NCBI GenBank assembly: GCA_022072085.1
Contig: JAJVII010000012.1
Location: 62,001-126,000 of the forward strand
Direction: 5' to 3'
Length of the DNA: 64,000 nt
Origin: Phycisphaerae bacterium
Lineage (GTDB): Bacteria > Planctomycetota > Phycisphaerae > JAJVII01
Of this stretch, positions 42,316 through 51,473 are shown one piece after another. The notes under the pieces are model-generated. The model did not search any database. It was given only the letters and a program-made list of their open reading frames with translations, and was not told where the DNA came from. The translations under genes were made by a program, and so were the position numbers. Every line of letters begins with the position of its first letter. Within the stretch, counting starts at the first letter, position 1.

Positions 42316-43443
42316 CTACTCTTGCAGACGACCGCTCGTCGCCAAGGACCGGTACAGCTTCTCCCAAAGCGAGCAGACCAGTTCATTGTGCGACCAGACG
42401 GAATGGTAGTTGGCCTGCTGTGCCGCCTCCGGCATGGGCTGGGCCAATTCCTCGTAGCACAACTCCGTCAAGGCGTCCAACTCGAACAGGTGACAGCCGT
42501 CCTCCCGCTTCCGCTGGAGGTAGGTGTTCTCCGGACGCAGGAACAGCTTGGTCCCGCAGCACAGGCTGTAGGTGCAACTGAAGCCGCCGACCGCGTAGTA
42601 CTGCGGCATGATCAGCACATCCATGTCGCGGAGGAACTCCAGGTAGTCCGGCAGACTCATCAGTTCACGAACGGGATGAAAGGCCCTGCCCAACATGCGG
42701 CCGCCCAGAGCGGTTATGGCATCCGCCATCCCCGCATCGCCAGTCGACAGGAGAACATGGACCTCCAGTTGCCGATCCGAGAAACGCGCCAGTTGCTCAA
42801 AGGCGAACTCGTACTCGGCGACCGCGCGGGCGCGATGGCCGACGCAGACCTTCAGCGGCGAACGCGGTTGCCGGAGTTGGAACCGCTCGGGCAAGCCCGG
42901 GTGCGGATAGCGGGCCAAGCAGCGCGTGGACAGCGGGCCAACCATCGTTTGGAGCATCTCGAATTCCTGGTCGGTCTGACAGGAGACGGCCGCCAGGCGG
43001 GGCACACAGTAGCGATAGGGGCGGAACCACAGGTATCGCAGCGGGTTCAGCCCGATCGGGTAGTGCCGCCAGGGCGAGATGACCCCTCCGCCCCAGCTGA
43101 TCCAGGCGGTGCGGGCCAGCAACTGCGGCACACGCCGCAGGCCGAACCAGAACCACCGATTGTAGACCCCGTGGATGATCAGGCTGCCGCCCTCGTCGGC
43201 CACCTCCCTCAGCCGCGGCACCAGCGATCGCAGCCCTTCCGGCACGAACCCGCATTGATCAGCCGTCAGTGCAATGGCGTCCTGGCGGAGGCGGTCGCGG
43301 ACACGGCCGGGATCGCCGCCCCAAACGATCACCCGGTGGGCCAGATCCAGGCCCGGGGGGCAGGCCAGCATCGACGGCGAGAGACAACTGCTCAGCAGGT
43401 GCAGCGGCCCGCCGTTGAGCAGATGGTAGATCGTGTAAGCCAA
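42316..43443 (-). CDS. GT56 (WecF)-like glycosyltransferase
   Basis: 375 aa. Start TTG 43443, chosen because GGAGG lies five bases upstream. The sequence follows the pattern of TDP-Fuc4NAc:lipid II transferase: SLIIHGVYNRWFWFGLRRVP, then AWISWGGGVISPW, PLKVCVGHRARAVAEYEFAF in the donor half, YLEFLRDMDVLIMPQYYAVG and GTKLFLRPENTYLQRKREDG near the end. GT56 enzymes use a TDP-4-amino-4,6-dideoxy sugar. That suits this operon, which encodes dTDP-deoxyaminosugar enzymes. Confidence 0.7.
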   Translation of the reverse strand: MAYTIYHLLNGGPLHLLSSCLSPSMLACPPGLDLAHRVIVWGGDPGRVRDRLRQDAIALTADQCGFVPEGLRSLVPRLREVADEGGSLIIHGVYNRWFWFGLRRVPQLLARTAWISWGGGVISPWRHYPIGLNPLRYLWFRPYRYCVPRLAAVSCQTDQEFEMLQTMVGPLSTRCLARYPHPGLPERFQLRQPRSPLKVCVGHRARAVAEYEFAFEQLARFSDRQLEVHVLLSTGDAGMADAITALGGRMLGRAFHPVRELMSLPDYLEFLRDMDVLIMPQYYAVGGFSCTYSLCCGTKLFLRPENTYLQRKREDGCHLFELDALTELCYEELAQPMPEAAQQANYHSVWSHNELVCSLWEKLYRSLATSGRLQE

Positions 43444-43470
43444 GCCATCCTCCGTGGGAATCTGCCGCAA

Positions 43471-45015
43471 TCACAGCGACGGGGACGGGGGCTGTCCGGA
43501 GCCGCCGCGCCGTGCAGACTTGATCACTTGCGTCACAAACGCCCGGAAATCGGCCACATTCAGCCCATAGCTTATCACCAGCCAGCAGACCGTGCCAACA
43601 ACAACCTCCGCGATCAGCGTCCAGAGGTTGGAGTGCATCGGCAGGACCCACGGCACGGCCAGCATGGCCACGCAGACAACAGCGGCCACCAGGCCGGAGG
43701 GGACGATATCCAGCACTTGTCGCCAGACCGAACAATGGACCGCCAGGGAACTGAGGTAGGCGTTGACCAGGTAGCCCAGGATGCCCACGCCGACCTGACC
43801 GATGACGATGGCCTGGATGCCCCACCGCCAGGCGATGACCAGGTTGGCGACGATCAGCCCCTGCTTGATCAGGGCGCCGATCAGGATCAGGTCGCTGCGT
43901 CCGCGCCCCTTGACCAGGTCCACGTTGTTGCCGCTGAGCGGGAAGAAGAAGACCAGCGCCGCCAACCAATGAATGTAGGGGATCGCCGGAATCCAGGCCC
44001 GGCCCAGCAGGCCCCGGACCAGCGGACCGGCAGTGGCCAGCAGCATGGCCGCCATCAGCCCGCTGAACAAGGCCAGGGTGCGGACCACGCGGCGAAAACC
44101 TTGTCGCAGGCGAGCGGGTTCCTCCTGGACCTGGGAGAAGGCGGAGAAGGCGACGCGGGAGACGATGGAGTTGATGTTCACCGAGACGGTCATCTGCAAC
44201 CGCCGGGCGTTGGAATAGAGACCCAGGGAGACCGCGTCGAAAATCTTGCCGATGACCAGGAAGTTCAGGTTGTCGAAGATCACCGCGATCAGAGAGGTGG
44301 CCATCAGCTTGGAGCCGAAGCCGAACATCTTCCGCAGGGCCGACCAGGAGAACTCCCGCGTCGGCCGCCAGTTGCTGACTACCCACATCAGGGCGACCCA
44401 GACCAGCCGCATGGCCAGCATCTGGGCGATGATGGCCCAGACCCCCGCGCCCATCAGGGCCAGGCCGACGCCGACGACGCCGGAGGCCACGGAGGCCGGA
44501 AAGGAGGCCGACAGGAGCTTGCGGAACTGGAACTGCCGCTTGAGCAGGGCGTGCTGAACCGCACCGAAGGCGTTGATGACGTTGTTGACCGACAGCCAGC
44601 AGGTCAGCGGCACCAGGATGGGCTGGTCGTAAAAGGCCGCAATCCACGGCGACGACAGGCTCAGCAGGCCGGCCATCAACACCCCGAGGGAGATGTTGAA
44701 GTAGAAGACCGAACTGCAGTCGACGGAGGTGACTTCCTTCTTCTGGATCAGGGCGTTGGCAAAGCCGCTGTCAACGACCGTCTGGACCAGGGCATAGAAG
44801 ATCGCCAGCATCGCCACCAGGCCGAAGGCCTTGGGCCCCAGCAGGCGAGCGAGAATCAACTGGACGGCCAGGAGGACCAGTTGCTGCGAGATGTTCTCCA
44901 AAGCGCTCCAGACGGTCGCCTTGAGCATCTTGGAGGTGTTGATTACCACAGAGGTGTTCCACGGCCTTGCCGGAATGACCGTCCGGCCGCGAGAAAGACA
45001 AATTGAGACCGTCAC
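43471..45015 (-). CDS. Wzx-type lipid-linked oligosaccharide flippase (MOP family)
   Basis: 514 aa if GTG 45015 is used (overlapping the ATP-grasp stop by 4 bp); ATG 44928, giving MLKATVWSALENISQQ, is the more usual start for the family. Twelve to fourteen membrane helices are predicted. The N-terminal LLGPKAFGLVAMLAIFYALV and the long stretch LGLYSNARRLQMTVSVNINS are typical of WzxC/PST proteins. It moves undecaprenyl-linked repeat units to the periplasm for polymerisation. Confidence 0.87.
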   Translation of the reverse strand: MTVSICLSRGRTVIPARPWNTSVVINTSKMLKATVWSALENISQQLVLLAVQLILARLLGPKAFGLVAMLAIFYALVQTVVDSGFANALIQKKEVTSVDCSSVFYFNISLGVLMAGLLSLSSPWIAAFYDQPILVPLTCWLSVNNVINAFGAVQHALLKRQFQFRKLLSASFPASVASGVVGVGLALMGAGVWAIIAQMLAMRLVWVALMWVVSNWRPTREFSWSALRKMFGFGSKLMATSLIAVIFDNLNFLVIGKIFDAVSLGLYSNARRLQMTVSVNINSIVSRVAFSAFSQVQEEPARLRQGFRRVVRTLALFSGLMAAMLLATAGPLVRGLLGRAWIPAIPYIHWLAALVFFFPLSGNNVDLVKGRGRSDLILIGALIKQGLIVANLVIAWRWGIQAIVIGQVGVGILGYLVNAYLSSLAVHCSVWRQVLDIVPSGLVAAVVCVAMLAVPWVLPMHSNLWTLIAEVVVGTVCWLVISYGLNVADFRAFVTQVIKSARRGGSGQPPSPSL

Positions 45016-46034
45016 TCGCCGCGGGGCATCCGCATGGGCACGAGATCCTTATAGGCCCGCACGCCGACTTCCGCCTTCAGCCAGCCGGGGTCGGGCTGCT
45101 CGCCACAGGCCCAGGCAAGAATGGCCGCCGGGATGTTCGCCCCGCAGAGGTGGTGGAACGGGTAGTCACCTGTGAATCGCGGATTCACGTCGATGACCCG
45201 CAGCGTGCCGCCGTCGTCCAGGACGTCCACACCCCAGATGCCCGGATGGCGGGTCAGCGCCCCCAGTCGCCGCGGGATTTCCCCGGCGATCAACGGATCG
45301 ACGGTGACCACCTGGTCGGTCTCGCCCGCCCGCATCGACACCACGCGGATGGCGAAGTGGCAGGCATAGCGGCCGGCCAGATCGTTCACCACGTCAACGC
45401 AGTACTCCGGTCCCTGAATGGCCTGCTGGATCAGCACGCTCTGGTCAGCCGGGCAGTCGAAGAACCGCGACGATTCCAGCCGGGCCAGTTGTTCGACTGC
45501 GGCGTCGTAACTGGCACGAAGTTCATCCAGCGTCTGGCATCGATGCAGACCCAGTGAGCCGAAACCGATCCGGGCCTTGGTCAGCACGGGAAGACGCAGC
45601 CGCCCGTCCGACAGGGCATCCCGCGCCTCCTCCAGCGACAGGGTAGCCCAGGGAACGGCGATACCCGCCTGCTCCAGCCGCTGGCCGCACTCGTACTTGT
45701 CCAGGCATATTCGCCCCCACTCGGCGTCGGGAATCACCGGAACGGCCCCGACGGCTCGCAGGTCGGCCAGGTGACGTGACAGGACAAAGGTGTCCCAGTC
45801 GTGCAGTGAGCAGATCACCCCGACCTGCCGGCTGCGGCACAGTTCCAGAATCGTCGGGATGTAGGAGTCGCTGTAGGAAGGCGGCACCACGACGGCCTCA
45901 TCGGCCACGAGCATGGCCGGCGTATCCGGGTACATGTTCGCGCAGATCACCCGGCCCTGGCCAGCCAAGGCCTGGCGGAAATAATGAACCAGGTAGCTTC
46001 GCCTGCCCGCGCTGGTCAACAGAACATTGGTCAT
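45012..46034 (-). CDS. ATP-grasp domain protein (carbamoyl-phosphate-synthase-like)
   Basis: 340 aa from ATG 46034. The N-terminal part (NVLLTSAGRRSYLVHYFRQA) is the pre-ATP-grasp domain. LDKYECGQRLEQAGIAVPW and LPVLTKARIGFGSLGL are in the ATP-grasp core; IQGPEYCVDVVNDLAG and VIDVNPRFTGDYPFHHLCGA contain the metal-binding Asp/Asn/Arg set. Such enzymes join a carboxylate to an amine or thiol with ATP cleavage. In a glycan locus with carrier proteins it may link an amino acid or acyl group; the substrate is not known. Confidence 0.82.
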   Translation of the reverse strand: MTNVLLTSAGRRSYLVHYFRQALAGQGRVICANMYPDTPAMLVADEAVVVPPSYSDSYIPTILELCRSRQVGVICSLHDWDTFVLSRHLADLRAVGAVPVIPDAEWGRICLDKYECGQRLEQAGIAVPWATLSLEEARDALSDGRLRLPVLTKARIGFGSLGLHRCQTLDELRASYDAAVEQLARLESSRFFDCPADQSVLIQQAIQGPEYCVDVVNDLAGRYACHFAIRVVSMRAGETDQVVTVDPLIAGEIPRRLGALTRHPGIWGVDVLDDGGTLRVIDVNPRFTGDYPFHHLCGANIPAAILAWACGEQPDPGWLKAEVGVRAYKDLVPMRMPRGE

Positions 46035-46056
46035 GGGCGTTCCGTATTCTGCCAAA

Positions 46057-46833
46057 TCAGTTCCGAGGGGCCGTTGTCAGGTAGACCTTGTGGCCGTTGG
46101 TCCAGAAGTAGGCCGGCTCATGGCCCGGAAACTCAAAGCCTCGAACTCGACGATCGATCTCCTCCAGCGACAGCGCCTTGATGTCCAGTTCCTTCAGCGG
46201 CAGCAGCGAGTCCCGGCTGAAGTACTGGCGTTTGACCTGGTCGCTCAGCAACGACCGCTGCGGCGTCCGGTTGGCTTTGCCCGCCAGGACGGCCTCCACG
46301 TTTTCCAGGTAGAGTTCCCACAGGGCGATCAGGATGCGTTGTTCGACCATGAAGGCGGTGTCTTCGCAGCTCACCGGGAACTTCTTGATTGCGATGATGT
46401 CGCCCGAGTCGACGCCGGCGTCCACGAAGTGAAGCGTGGCGCCGCCCTCGCTGTCGCCCAGAATGACCACGTGGCAGCAGATGTTGACGCCGGCCCGCTG
46501 CGGCAGGAAACCGCCATGCATGTTGACCACGCCGCCGGAGAACCGCTCCAGCAAGGCCGGCTTGAGGATTTCCGCAAAGCGGCAGACGAAACCGAAGTCC
46601 AGCGAACCGGCCGCGAACTGCTCGACCAGTTGCCCGGTCGTCAGCCTGGGAATCCCCAGTTCCCTGGCCCGGGGTCCCAGAAAGGGATAGTCCCAGAGCT
46701 GCGGGTATCGCGACTGGGCGATGTCCGGACCCACGACGGCCACGACTTCGACATCAGATCGACGGTGGAGGTCGTTCAGAACCCTGCTGGCGATCGGCAG
46801 ATGGCCAAACACCACCGCCTTCTTCCTGGACAT
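46057..46833 (-). CDS. Formyltransferase, probably acting on an amino sugar
   Basis: 258 aa from ATG 46833, with AGGAG seven bases upstream. The N10-formyl-THF transferase fold shows the catalytic Asn-His in GVVNMHGGFLPQRAGVN near residue 110 and the catalytic Asp in HFVDAGVDSGDIIA near 145. The C-terminal part lacks the OB-fold of methionyl-tRNA formyltransferase. Sugar N-formyltransferases such as QdtF and WlaRD have this core. Located with an aminotransferase and dTDP-sugar enzymes, it most likely makes an N-formylated dTDP-sugar. Confidence 0.82.
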   Translation of the reverse strand: MSRKKAVVFGHLPIASRVLNDLHRRSDVEVVAVVGPDIAQSRYPQLWDYPFLGPRARELGIPRLTTGQLVEQFAAGSLDFGFVCRFAEILKPALLERFSGGVVNMHGGFLPQRAGVNICCHVVILGDSEGGATLHFVDAGVDSGDIIAIKKFPVSCEDTAFMVEQRILIALWELYLENVEAVLAGKANRTPQRSLLSDQVKRQYFSRDSLLPLKELDIKALSLEEIDRRVRGFEFPGHEPAYFWTNGHKVYLTTAPRN

Positions 46834-46864
46834 CTTGAATCTCCTGGGTATGCGCTGGCAGGAG

Positions 46865-47905
46865 TCATCGGCCGCCAGCAAGCTGGCCGGTCGCAAAGGC
46901 CTCGTAGGCGGACTCCAGTGCCTGCAATTCGGTCTGGGGCATCTTGATATCGTTGGCGGAGTTGAACCGCTCCTCCAGGGCATACGGGCGGAGCGGGCAG
47001 CCCCGCCGAGCCATGATCTCGCTCAGCCGGCCGTAGAACGCGCCGGGATCCGCGCACAGGTCTTCGTAGGCGTAGACCAGCTTCTGGCTGTCGGGGACGT
47101 GTTCGAGATCCTCGTCGATCGACTTGACCGTGAAGTAGACCTGGCCGGCCACCTGGCGGACGGGGTCCATGGACGCCAGCAGGTCGTATTCCTTCGGCTT
47201 GACGGACCACCAGATCTGATCGGTCCCGTAGTACTTCTTCCGCGACTGCATGACCGATTGCAGCAGGAACCTCGGCTGGCGGCGGATGTGAATGAACAGC
47301 AGCTCCGGCATCCGCTGGGCGAAGAACGGGATGTTGTACTGCATCATCATGCCCTTGGACATGAACGGCTTGCCGAAGACCGATTCGATGGAGGCCAGTT
47401 CGGCCCGCATCCGGGGGATATCGACCTGAGCCAACTCCTCCGGCGTCATGTGGCCCGGGTCGTGGTTGGGGAAGAACCGCCGCCAGAAATGGAAGAACTC
47501 GCTGATCGCCATGGCCCCGGTCGTCTTGCCCAGCGTGCTCTTGAAGCCGCTGGAGGACTGGATGTCGGCCAACTCGTTGCGGTAGTCGTACTGCGGATCG
47601 AAGAGCAACTGCTGGAACATCGCCCCGACCATCGGGGCGTAGGCGAATCGCGACAGCATGTTCGTGGGGTAGGCGAAGTCGCCGCTGGCCGCCAGAATCT
47701 GCGTCAGGACCGTGGTGCCGCTGCGCGGGCATCCGACGATGACCGCCACCGGCAGTCGCGGCGTCGAGAAGCGACTGTTCTCCGCCGCCTGAACGGGCCC
47801 GAGCAGCGCCTTGAGTTGGGCGATCCTCTCAACCAGTTTCTGATTGGGGCGGAACTCCTCGGCACGGTCCCCTTCGTGCTTGAGGAAGTGCGACTCCTTG
47901 CCCAT
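46865..47905 (-). CDS. Sulfotransferase family protein
   Basis: 346 aa from ATG 47905 (AGGAG seven bases upstream; ATG 47908 directly before it is equally in frame). The 5'-phosphosulfate-binding loop [20 protein letters not shown] is near residue 56 and the 3'-phosphate-binding region is LLFIHIRRQPRFLLQSVMQS. The enzyme would transfer sulfate from PAPS to a glycan or other acceptor. PAPS can be made by Sat and CysC encoded 12 kb away. This suggests a sulfated polysaccharide. Confidence 0.85.
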   Translation of the reverse strand: MGKESHFLKHEGDRAEEFRPNQKLVERIAQLKALLGPVQAAENSRFSTPRLPVAVIVGCPRSGTTVLTQILAASGDFAYPTNMLSRFAYAPMVGAMFQQLLFDPQYDYRNELADIQSSSGFKSTLGKTTGAMAISEFFHFWRRFFPNHDPGHMTPEELAQVDIPRMRAELASIESVFGKPFMSKGMMMQYNIPFFAQRMPELLFIHIRRQPRFLLQSVMQSRKKYYGTDQIWWSVKPKEYDLLASMDPVRQVAGQVYFTVKSIDEDLEHVPDSQKLVYAYEDLCADPGAFYGRLSEIMARRGCPLRPYALEERFNSANDIKMPQTELQALESAYEAFATGQLAGGR

Positions 47906-49173
47906 CATTCCACTCCTTCGGTGCAAGGGGCCTGGCCCCGCTCCCATGTGAATTGCCCCATGAACTCCTCGACCGACAACTTGCGCATCAGCGTCTGCCA
48001 TCGTCCATCCCGCTCGCGGACCACGACCGGCGGCGCCGTCCGGATGAACGGCGGCGCCGTGACCAGGGAGTAGGCGCCGACGTTGGAGAACACCAGAATG
48101 TCGCCGCGGGCGATCGGCCGGCGGCAGTCACGAAATATCACGTCATGTTCCAGGCAGGTGAAACCGGTGACGTCCGTCGCTTCGGCGTCTTCCTCTCCGC
48201 CCCGGCCTGGCGGCCGCAGCACTTCCATCGGCAGGTTGATCGCGTTGGGAACGATCTTGAGGTGACTGACGCTGCCGGCCGTCGCCGCTACCCGGCGTCC
48301 GGGCAGTTGTTTGACAACTTCAACCCGGCAGGCGTATTGCAGGGCGTCGGCCACCATGCCGACCCCGGGCTCCAGGATCAGTTGCGGGCCGCCTTGCGTT
48401 CCGTAGCGGGCGGCCAGGATCGGCGCAACGGCCGCCGCGTACTGCTCGAAGCCGGGCGGATCGAAGCTCAACTGCTCCAGCAGGGCGGGCGGCATGTTCC
48501 CGCAGAATCCCCCGCCCAGGTCGAGATAGCCAGGCCGGCCCTCGGGAAACAGATCATCGGCGATCCGCACCATGGCCTGTGCCCGATCGGCGTAGGCCTC
48601 GGCCGACCGGTCGAATGAAGAATGGCAGTGCAGCCCCGCCAGTCTCGCATGGGGCAACTGCCGGATCCGCCTCGCCGCCTCCTGAAGGTCGCCATTGCTT
48701 GCGCTCAGGCCGAACCGGGACGTCTTGCCCTGCCACTGCATGTCGAGGTTGCACCGCAGTCCCAGCTCTGCCGGCGGAGCGGCCCGGCCGGACAGCAGAT
48801 CGGCGACGACCTCCAGTTCGTCCAGGCTGTCGATGTTGAGCATGGCGCCGCCGGACAGGGCGACGTCCAGTTCGTCGCGCGTCTTGACCGGACCGTTGAA
48901 GATGATCCGCTCGTGCGGCACGCCCAGGGTCCGGGCGATCTGATACTCCATGCCCGAGACGACCTCGGCGTAGAGGCCCAGCCGGTCGGCCTCGACGCAC
49001 AGCGCCGGCAGGTAGTTGGTCTTGTAGGAATGGCCCAGGTTCGTGTTCGGATAGTGCCCGCGGAACGCCCCCAGGAACCGCTGGACGTTGCCCCGATAGA
49101 TGTCCAGCCGCCCGATGAATGCGGCCCCGCCGACGGAGTCCAACAGACTGTTCAGCTCATCCCAGGTGTACAT
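47905..49173 (-). CDS. PLP-dependent decarboxylase of the diaminopimelate/ornithine (fold III) group
   Basis: 422 aa from ATG 49173 (AAAGGCGACAC upstream). The TIM-barrel PLP domain carries the lysine in NLGHSYKTNYLPAL near residue 43, LAGLHCHSSFDRSA near 190, YLDLGGGFCGNMP near 225 and EPGVGMVADA near 275; the C-terminal beta-domain has the substrate Cys-like region TGFTCLEHDVIFRD near 345. The usual reaction is loss of CO2 from a D-stereocentre amino acid. In this operon it is not needed for lysine and may make an amine for glycan or ACP-bound decoration, as BtrK does in butirosin. Confidence 0.82.
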   Translation of the reverse strand: MYTWDELNSLLDSVGGAAFIGRLDIYRGNVQRFLGAFRGHYPNTNLGHSYKTNYLPALCVEADRLGLYAEVVSGMEYQIARTLGVPHERIIFNGPVKTRDELDVALSGGAMLNIDSLDELEVVADLLSGRAAPPAELGLRCNLDMQWQGKTSRFGLSASNGDLQEAARRIRQLPHARLAGLHCHSSFDRSAEAYADRAQAMVRIADDLFPEGRPGYLDLGGGFCGNMPPALLEQLSFDPPGFEQYAAAVAPILAARYGTQGGPQLILEPGVGMVADALQYACRVEVVKQLPGRRVAATAGSVSHLKIVPNAINLPMEVLRPPGRGGEEDAEATDVTGFTCLEHDVIFRDCRRPIARGDILVFSNVGAYSLVTAPPFIRTAPPVVVRERDGRWQTLMRKLSVEEFMGQFTWERGQAPCTEGVE

Positions 49174-49396
49174 GTGTCGCCTTTGCCTGCGTGCTGTCCA
49201 GCGCCAGCCGAGCCTGCATACGCCACAGGTCCGCCGAGCGGTCGGTACTGTCAAAGCCCATCGAGCGGTAGAGCGCCTGCGCCGGTTCGTTCTGCGGCGA
49301 AACGTCCAGGGACATGCTCGCCATGCCGCGAGCGAGGGCAGCGTCCACGGGACACCCGCAACGGCGGCCATCGGGACCGACCGCGGGATCGATCAA
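49157..49396 (-). pseudogene. C-terminal remnant of a GNAT acetyltransferase
   Basis: An open frame of 79 codons beginning right at the end of the aminotransferase gene (TTG 49396). Residues 18-55, MASMSLDVSPQNEPAQALYR, SMGFDSTD and ADLWRMQARL, are the last strand-helix unit of a GNAT acetyltransferase. The acetyl-CoA loop and N-terminal half are missing. It overlaps the start of the decarboxylase gene by 17 bp. Intact relatives in this setting would acetylate the dTDP-aminosugar; here formylation seems to have replaced it. Confidence 0.6.
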
Positions 49397-50499
49397 CTAT
49401 TGCTTCTGCAGCAACCGGCCACCAGACCGCAGATGCGGTCGATCTGGTCGGTCGGCAGGTTGTGGTAGAGCGGCATGCAGAGGATGCGGCTGGCGATGTC
49501 TTCGGCGATCGAAAGGTCGCCGCGCGGGGCCTTGGCGTAGGCCGGCGTCTTGTGCAGCGCGGGGTGGAAGTAACGCCGCGGGTGGATGCCCTGGGCCGCC
49601 AGGACGTCCACCACGGCCAGCGCCGTCTTCTCCGACGGCAGCAGCACCGGCATGTAGCTGTAGTTGTATTCGTCCGGATGGAAAGCCTGGAACCGCAGCC
49701 CGGCTGCGCCAGCCAGCGACCGCTGATAGTGCCGATAGAGTTCGCGCCGGCGGGCGATCACCGCATCCAGGTGGCCGAGGTTGGCCAGGCCCAGGGCGGC
49801 GTGGATCTCGGTCATCTTGGCGTTGGTGCCGTCGTCGCTGAGTTCCTTGGCCTGGTCGTGGCCGAAGAAGCGGAACTGCCGCAGGCGGGCGTCCAGCCGG
49901 TCGTCGCGGGTGAAGCAGGCGCCGCCCTCGCAGGTGTTGAACAGCTTGGTCGCGTGGAAGCTGGTGCAGGAGATGTCGCCCCAGTCCATCACGCTTCGGC
50001 CGGACGCCTGCACGCACATGGCGTGGGCAGCGTCGTAGATCACCTTCAGCCCGCGCTCGGCGGCGAGGGACTCGATGGCCGCCACGTCGCACGGGGCGCT
50101 GAAGACGTGCACCGGCATGATGCCGACCGTCTGGTCGGTGATCGCCTCGGCGATCCGGACCGGGTCCAGGTTCCAGGTGTCCGGGTCGATGTCCGCAAAG
50201 ACCGGCGTGCAGTATTCCCACGCGATGGAACTGGCCGTGGCGGCGTAGGTGAACGGCGTGGTGATGATCTGGCCGTGCAGGTCCAGCGCCCGGATGGCCA
50301 GTTGCAGGGCCAGCGTGCCGTTGCCCAGGCAGACAGTCTGCTTCACGCCCAGCCGGCGCGAGACCTCGGCCTCCAGCCGCTGGAGCAGCGGGCCGTTGTG
50401 GGTCATCACGCCGCTGTCCCATATCTGGCGGAGATAGGGGGTGAATTCGTCCAGCGGCGCCAGCGACGGTTGGGTGACGAAGATGGGGCGATCAGCCAT
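49393..50499 (-). CDS. DegT/DnrJ/EryC1/StrS-type sugar aminotransferase
   Basis: 368 aa from ATG 50499, overlapping the Gfo/Idh stop by 8 bp. A fold-I PLP enzyme: TVCLGNGTLALQLAIRALDL (phosphate cup), VIYDAAHAMCVQASGRSV with the PLP-ring Asp, and the Schiff-base lysine in SCTSFHATKLFNTCEGGA. RYFHPALHKTPAY is also typical. It adds an amino group to a keto carbon (C3 or C4) of a nucleotide sugar using glutamate. Here the substrate is probably dTDP-4-keto-2,6-dideoxyhexose. Confidence 0.9.
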   Translation of the reverse strand: MADRPIFVTQPSLAPLDEFTPYLRQIWDSGVMTHNGPLLQRLEAEVSRRLGVKQTVCLGNGTLALQLAIRALDLHGQIITTPFTYAATASSIAWEYCTPVFADIDPDTWNLDPVRIAEAITDQTVGIMPVHVFSAPCDVAAIESLAAERGLKVIYDAAHAMCVQASGRSVMDWGDISCTSFHATKLFNTCEGGACFTRDDRLDARLRQFRFFGHDQAKELSDDGTNAKMTEIHAALGLANLGHLDAVIARRRELYRHYQRSLAGAAGLRFQAFHPDEYNYSYMPVLLPSEKTALAVVDVLAAQGIHPRRYFHPALHKTPAYAKAPRGDLSIAEDIASRILCMPLYHNLPTDQIDRICGLVAGCCRSNS

Positions 50500-51457
50500 G
50501 GGCGACCTCGCGCAGTCGGGTTTGGTAATCGGCTTGCCGCTGAATCGTCTCGTAGGACGCGTCGAACCGCCCCGAAGCAACCGTGGCGGCGAAATGCTGC
50601 CACATGTTCCGGTAGTAATGGTCGGACGGCAGCACGCGCTGCTCGGACCGGTCCTGCCACTCCAGTTGCAACGTCGGGCGGAAGTCCGGAGGCGGGGTAA
50701 AGAACCGCCCGGCCGTCAGCTTGCCCTTTGTGCCCAGCAGTTCCACCGAGCACTGGTAGTAGGAGTCAAAGCCGAAGTAGCACTGGGCCGCCACTTCGCC
50801 CGGGCCGACCAGCGTGGCCGAACCGGCCAGGTCCACGCCTCGCCGCGGATCCGTCTCCAACGTGGCCGCAGTGAGCGTCAGGTCTGGCCCCAGGAAATGC
50901 TGGGCCGCCTTGAGGACGTAGCCGCCGGCGTCCAGCAAGGCGCCGCCGCCCAGGGCCGCGTCGTATCGGAAGTTATCCGGCGGCAGCGGCGGGAAAGAGA
51001 AGGTCGCCCGGACCAGCCTGAGGTCGCCCAGCTCGCCTGCTGCTACGATCTGGTCGATCGACCGCGTCTGGCTGTGCAGCGGGAACAGATAGTTCTCCAT
51101 GACGCAGCAACGGTGCTGTCGGGCCAGGGCCAGCAATTCGCCAGCCGTCCCCGCGTCGGCGGCGAAGGACTTCTCCACCAGCAGGTGCTTGCCGGACCGC
51201 AGGGCCTTGTCGATCCACTCCGGATGCAGGCCTGTCGGCAGGGGCATGTAGACCGCGTCGATGTCGTCACGATCCAGCAGGGCCGCGTAGCCGACGACCG
51301 GCTCGCCGCCGAACTCGCGGGCGAACTGGGCCGCCTTCGACTCGGTGCGGCTGGCGACGGCGACCAGGCGGACGCCCTCGGCCAGGCGCATCGCAGGGAT
51401 CATTGCCCTGCGGGCGATGGCGGCGCAACCCATCACGCCGACTCTCAGTTCCGCCAT
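50492..51457 (-). CDS. Gfo/Idh/MocA-family oxidoreductase (likely NDP-sugar 3-ketoreductase)
   Basis: 321 aa from ATG 51457. NAD(P)-binding VGVMGCAAIARRAMIPAM and the EKS motif HLLVEKSFAADAG (Lys near residue 94) are clear, as are YLFPLHSQTRSIDQ and GGALLDAGGYVLKAAQHF with the catalytic-type His/Tyr. It sits directly downstream of the 2,3-dehydratase gene. In antibiotic pathways the 2,3-dehydratase product needs an immediate 3-ketoreductase of this family, such as TylC1, which is the most likely role here. Confidence 0.87.
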   Translation of the reverse strand: MAELRVGVMGCAAIARRAMIPAMRLAEGVRLVAVASRTESKAAQFAREFGGEPVVGYAALLDRDDIDAVYMPLPTGLHPEWIDKALRSGKHLLVEKSFAADAGTAGELLALARQHRCCVMENYLFPLHSQTRSIDQIVAAGELGDLRLVRATFSFPPLPPDNFRYDAALGGGALLDAGGYVLKAAQHFLGPDLTLTAATLETDPRRGVDLAGSATLVGPGEVAAQCYFGFDSYYQCSVELLGTKGKLTAGRFFTPPPDFRPTLQLEWQDRSEQRVLPSDHYYRNMWQHFAATVASGRFDASYETIQRQADYQTRLREVAHG

Positions 51458-51473
51458 GTCGCGTGCTCCGGTT

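Noticed and set aside
43481-43500. A third copy of the leader-element tail (GCGACGGGGACGGGGG)
   Set aside because: It lies within the coding end of the Wzx gene, on the wrong strand, matches only the first ten or so bases and has no preceding hairpin.
42256-45006. A 916-codon open frame antisense to the Wzx and GT56-like genes
   Set aside because: Composition (Gln/Asp/Arg/His-rich) is typical of the shadow of a GC-rich gene; the minus strand encodes recognisable families.
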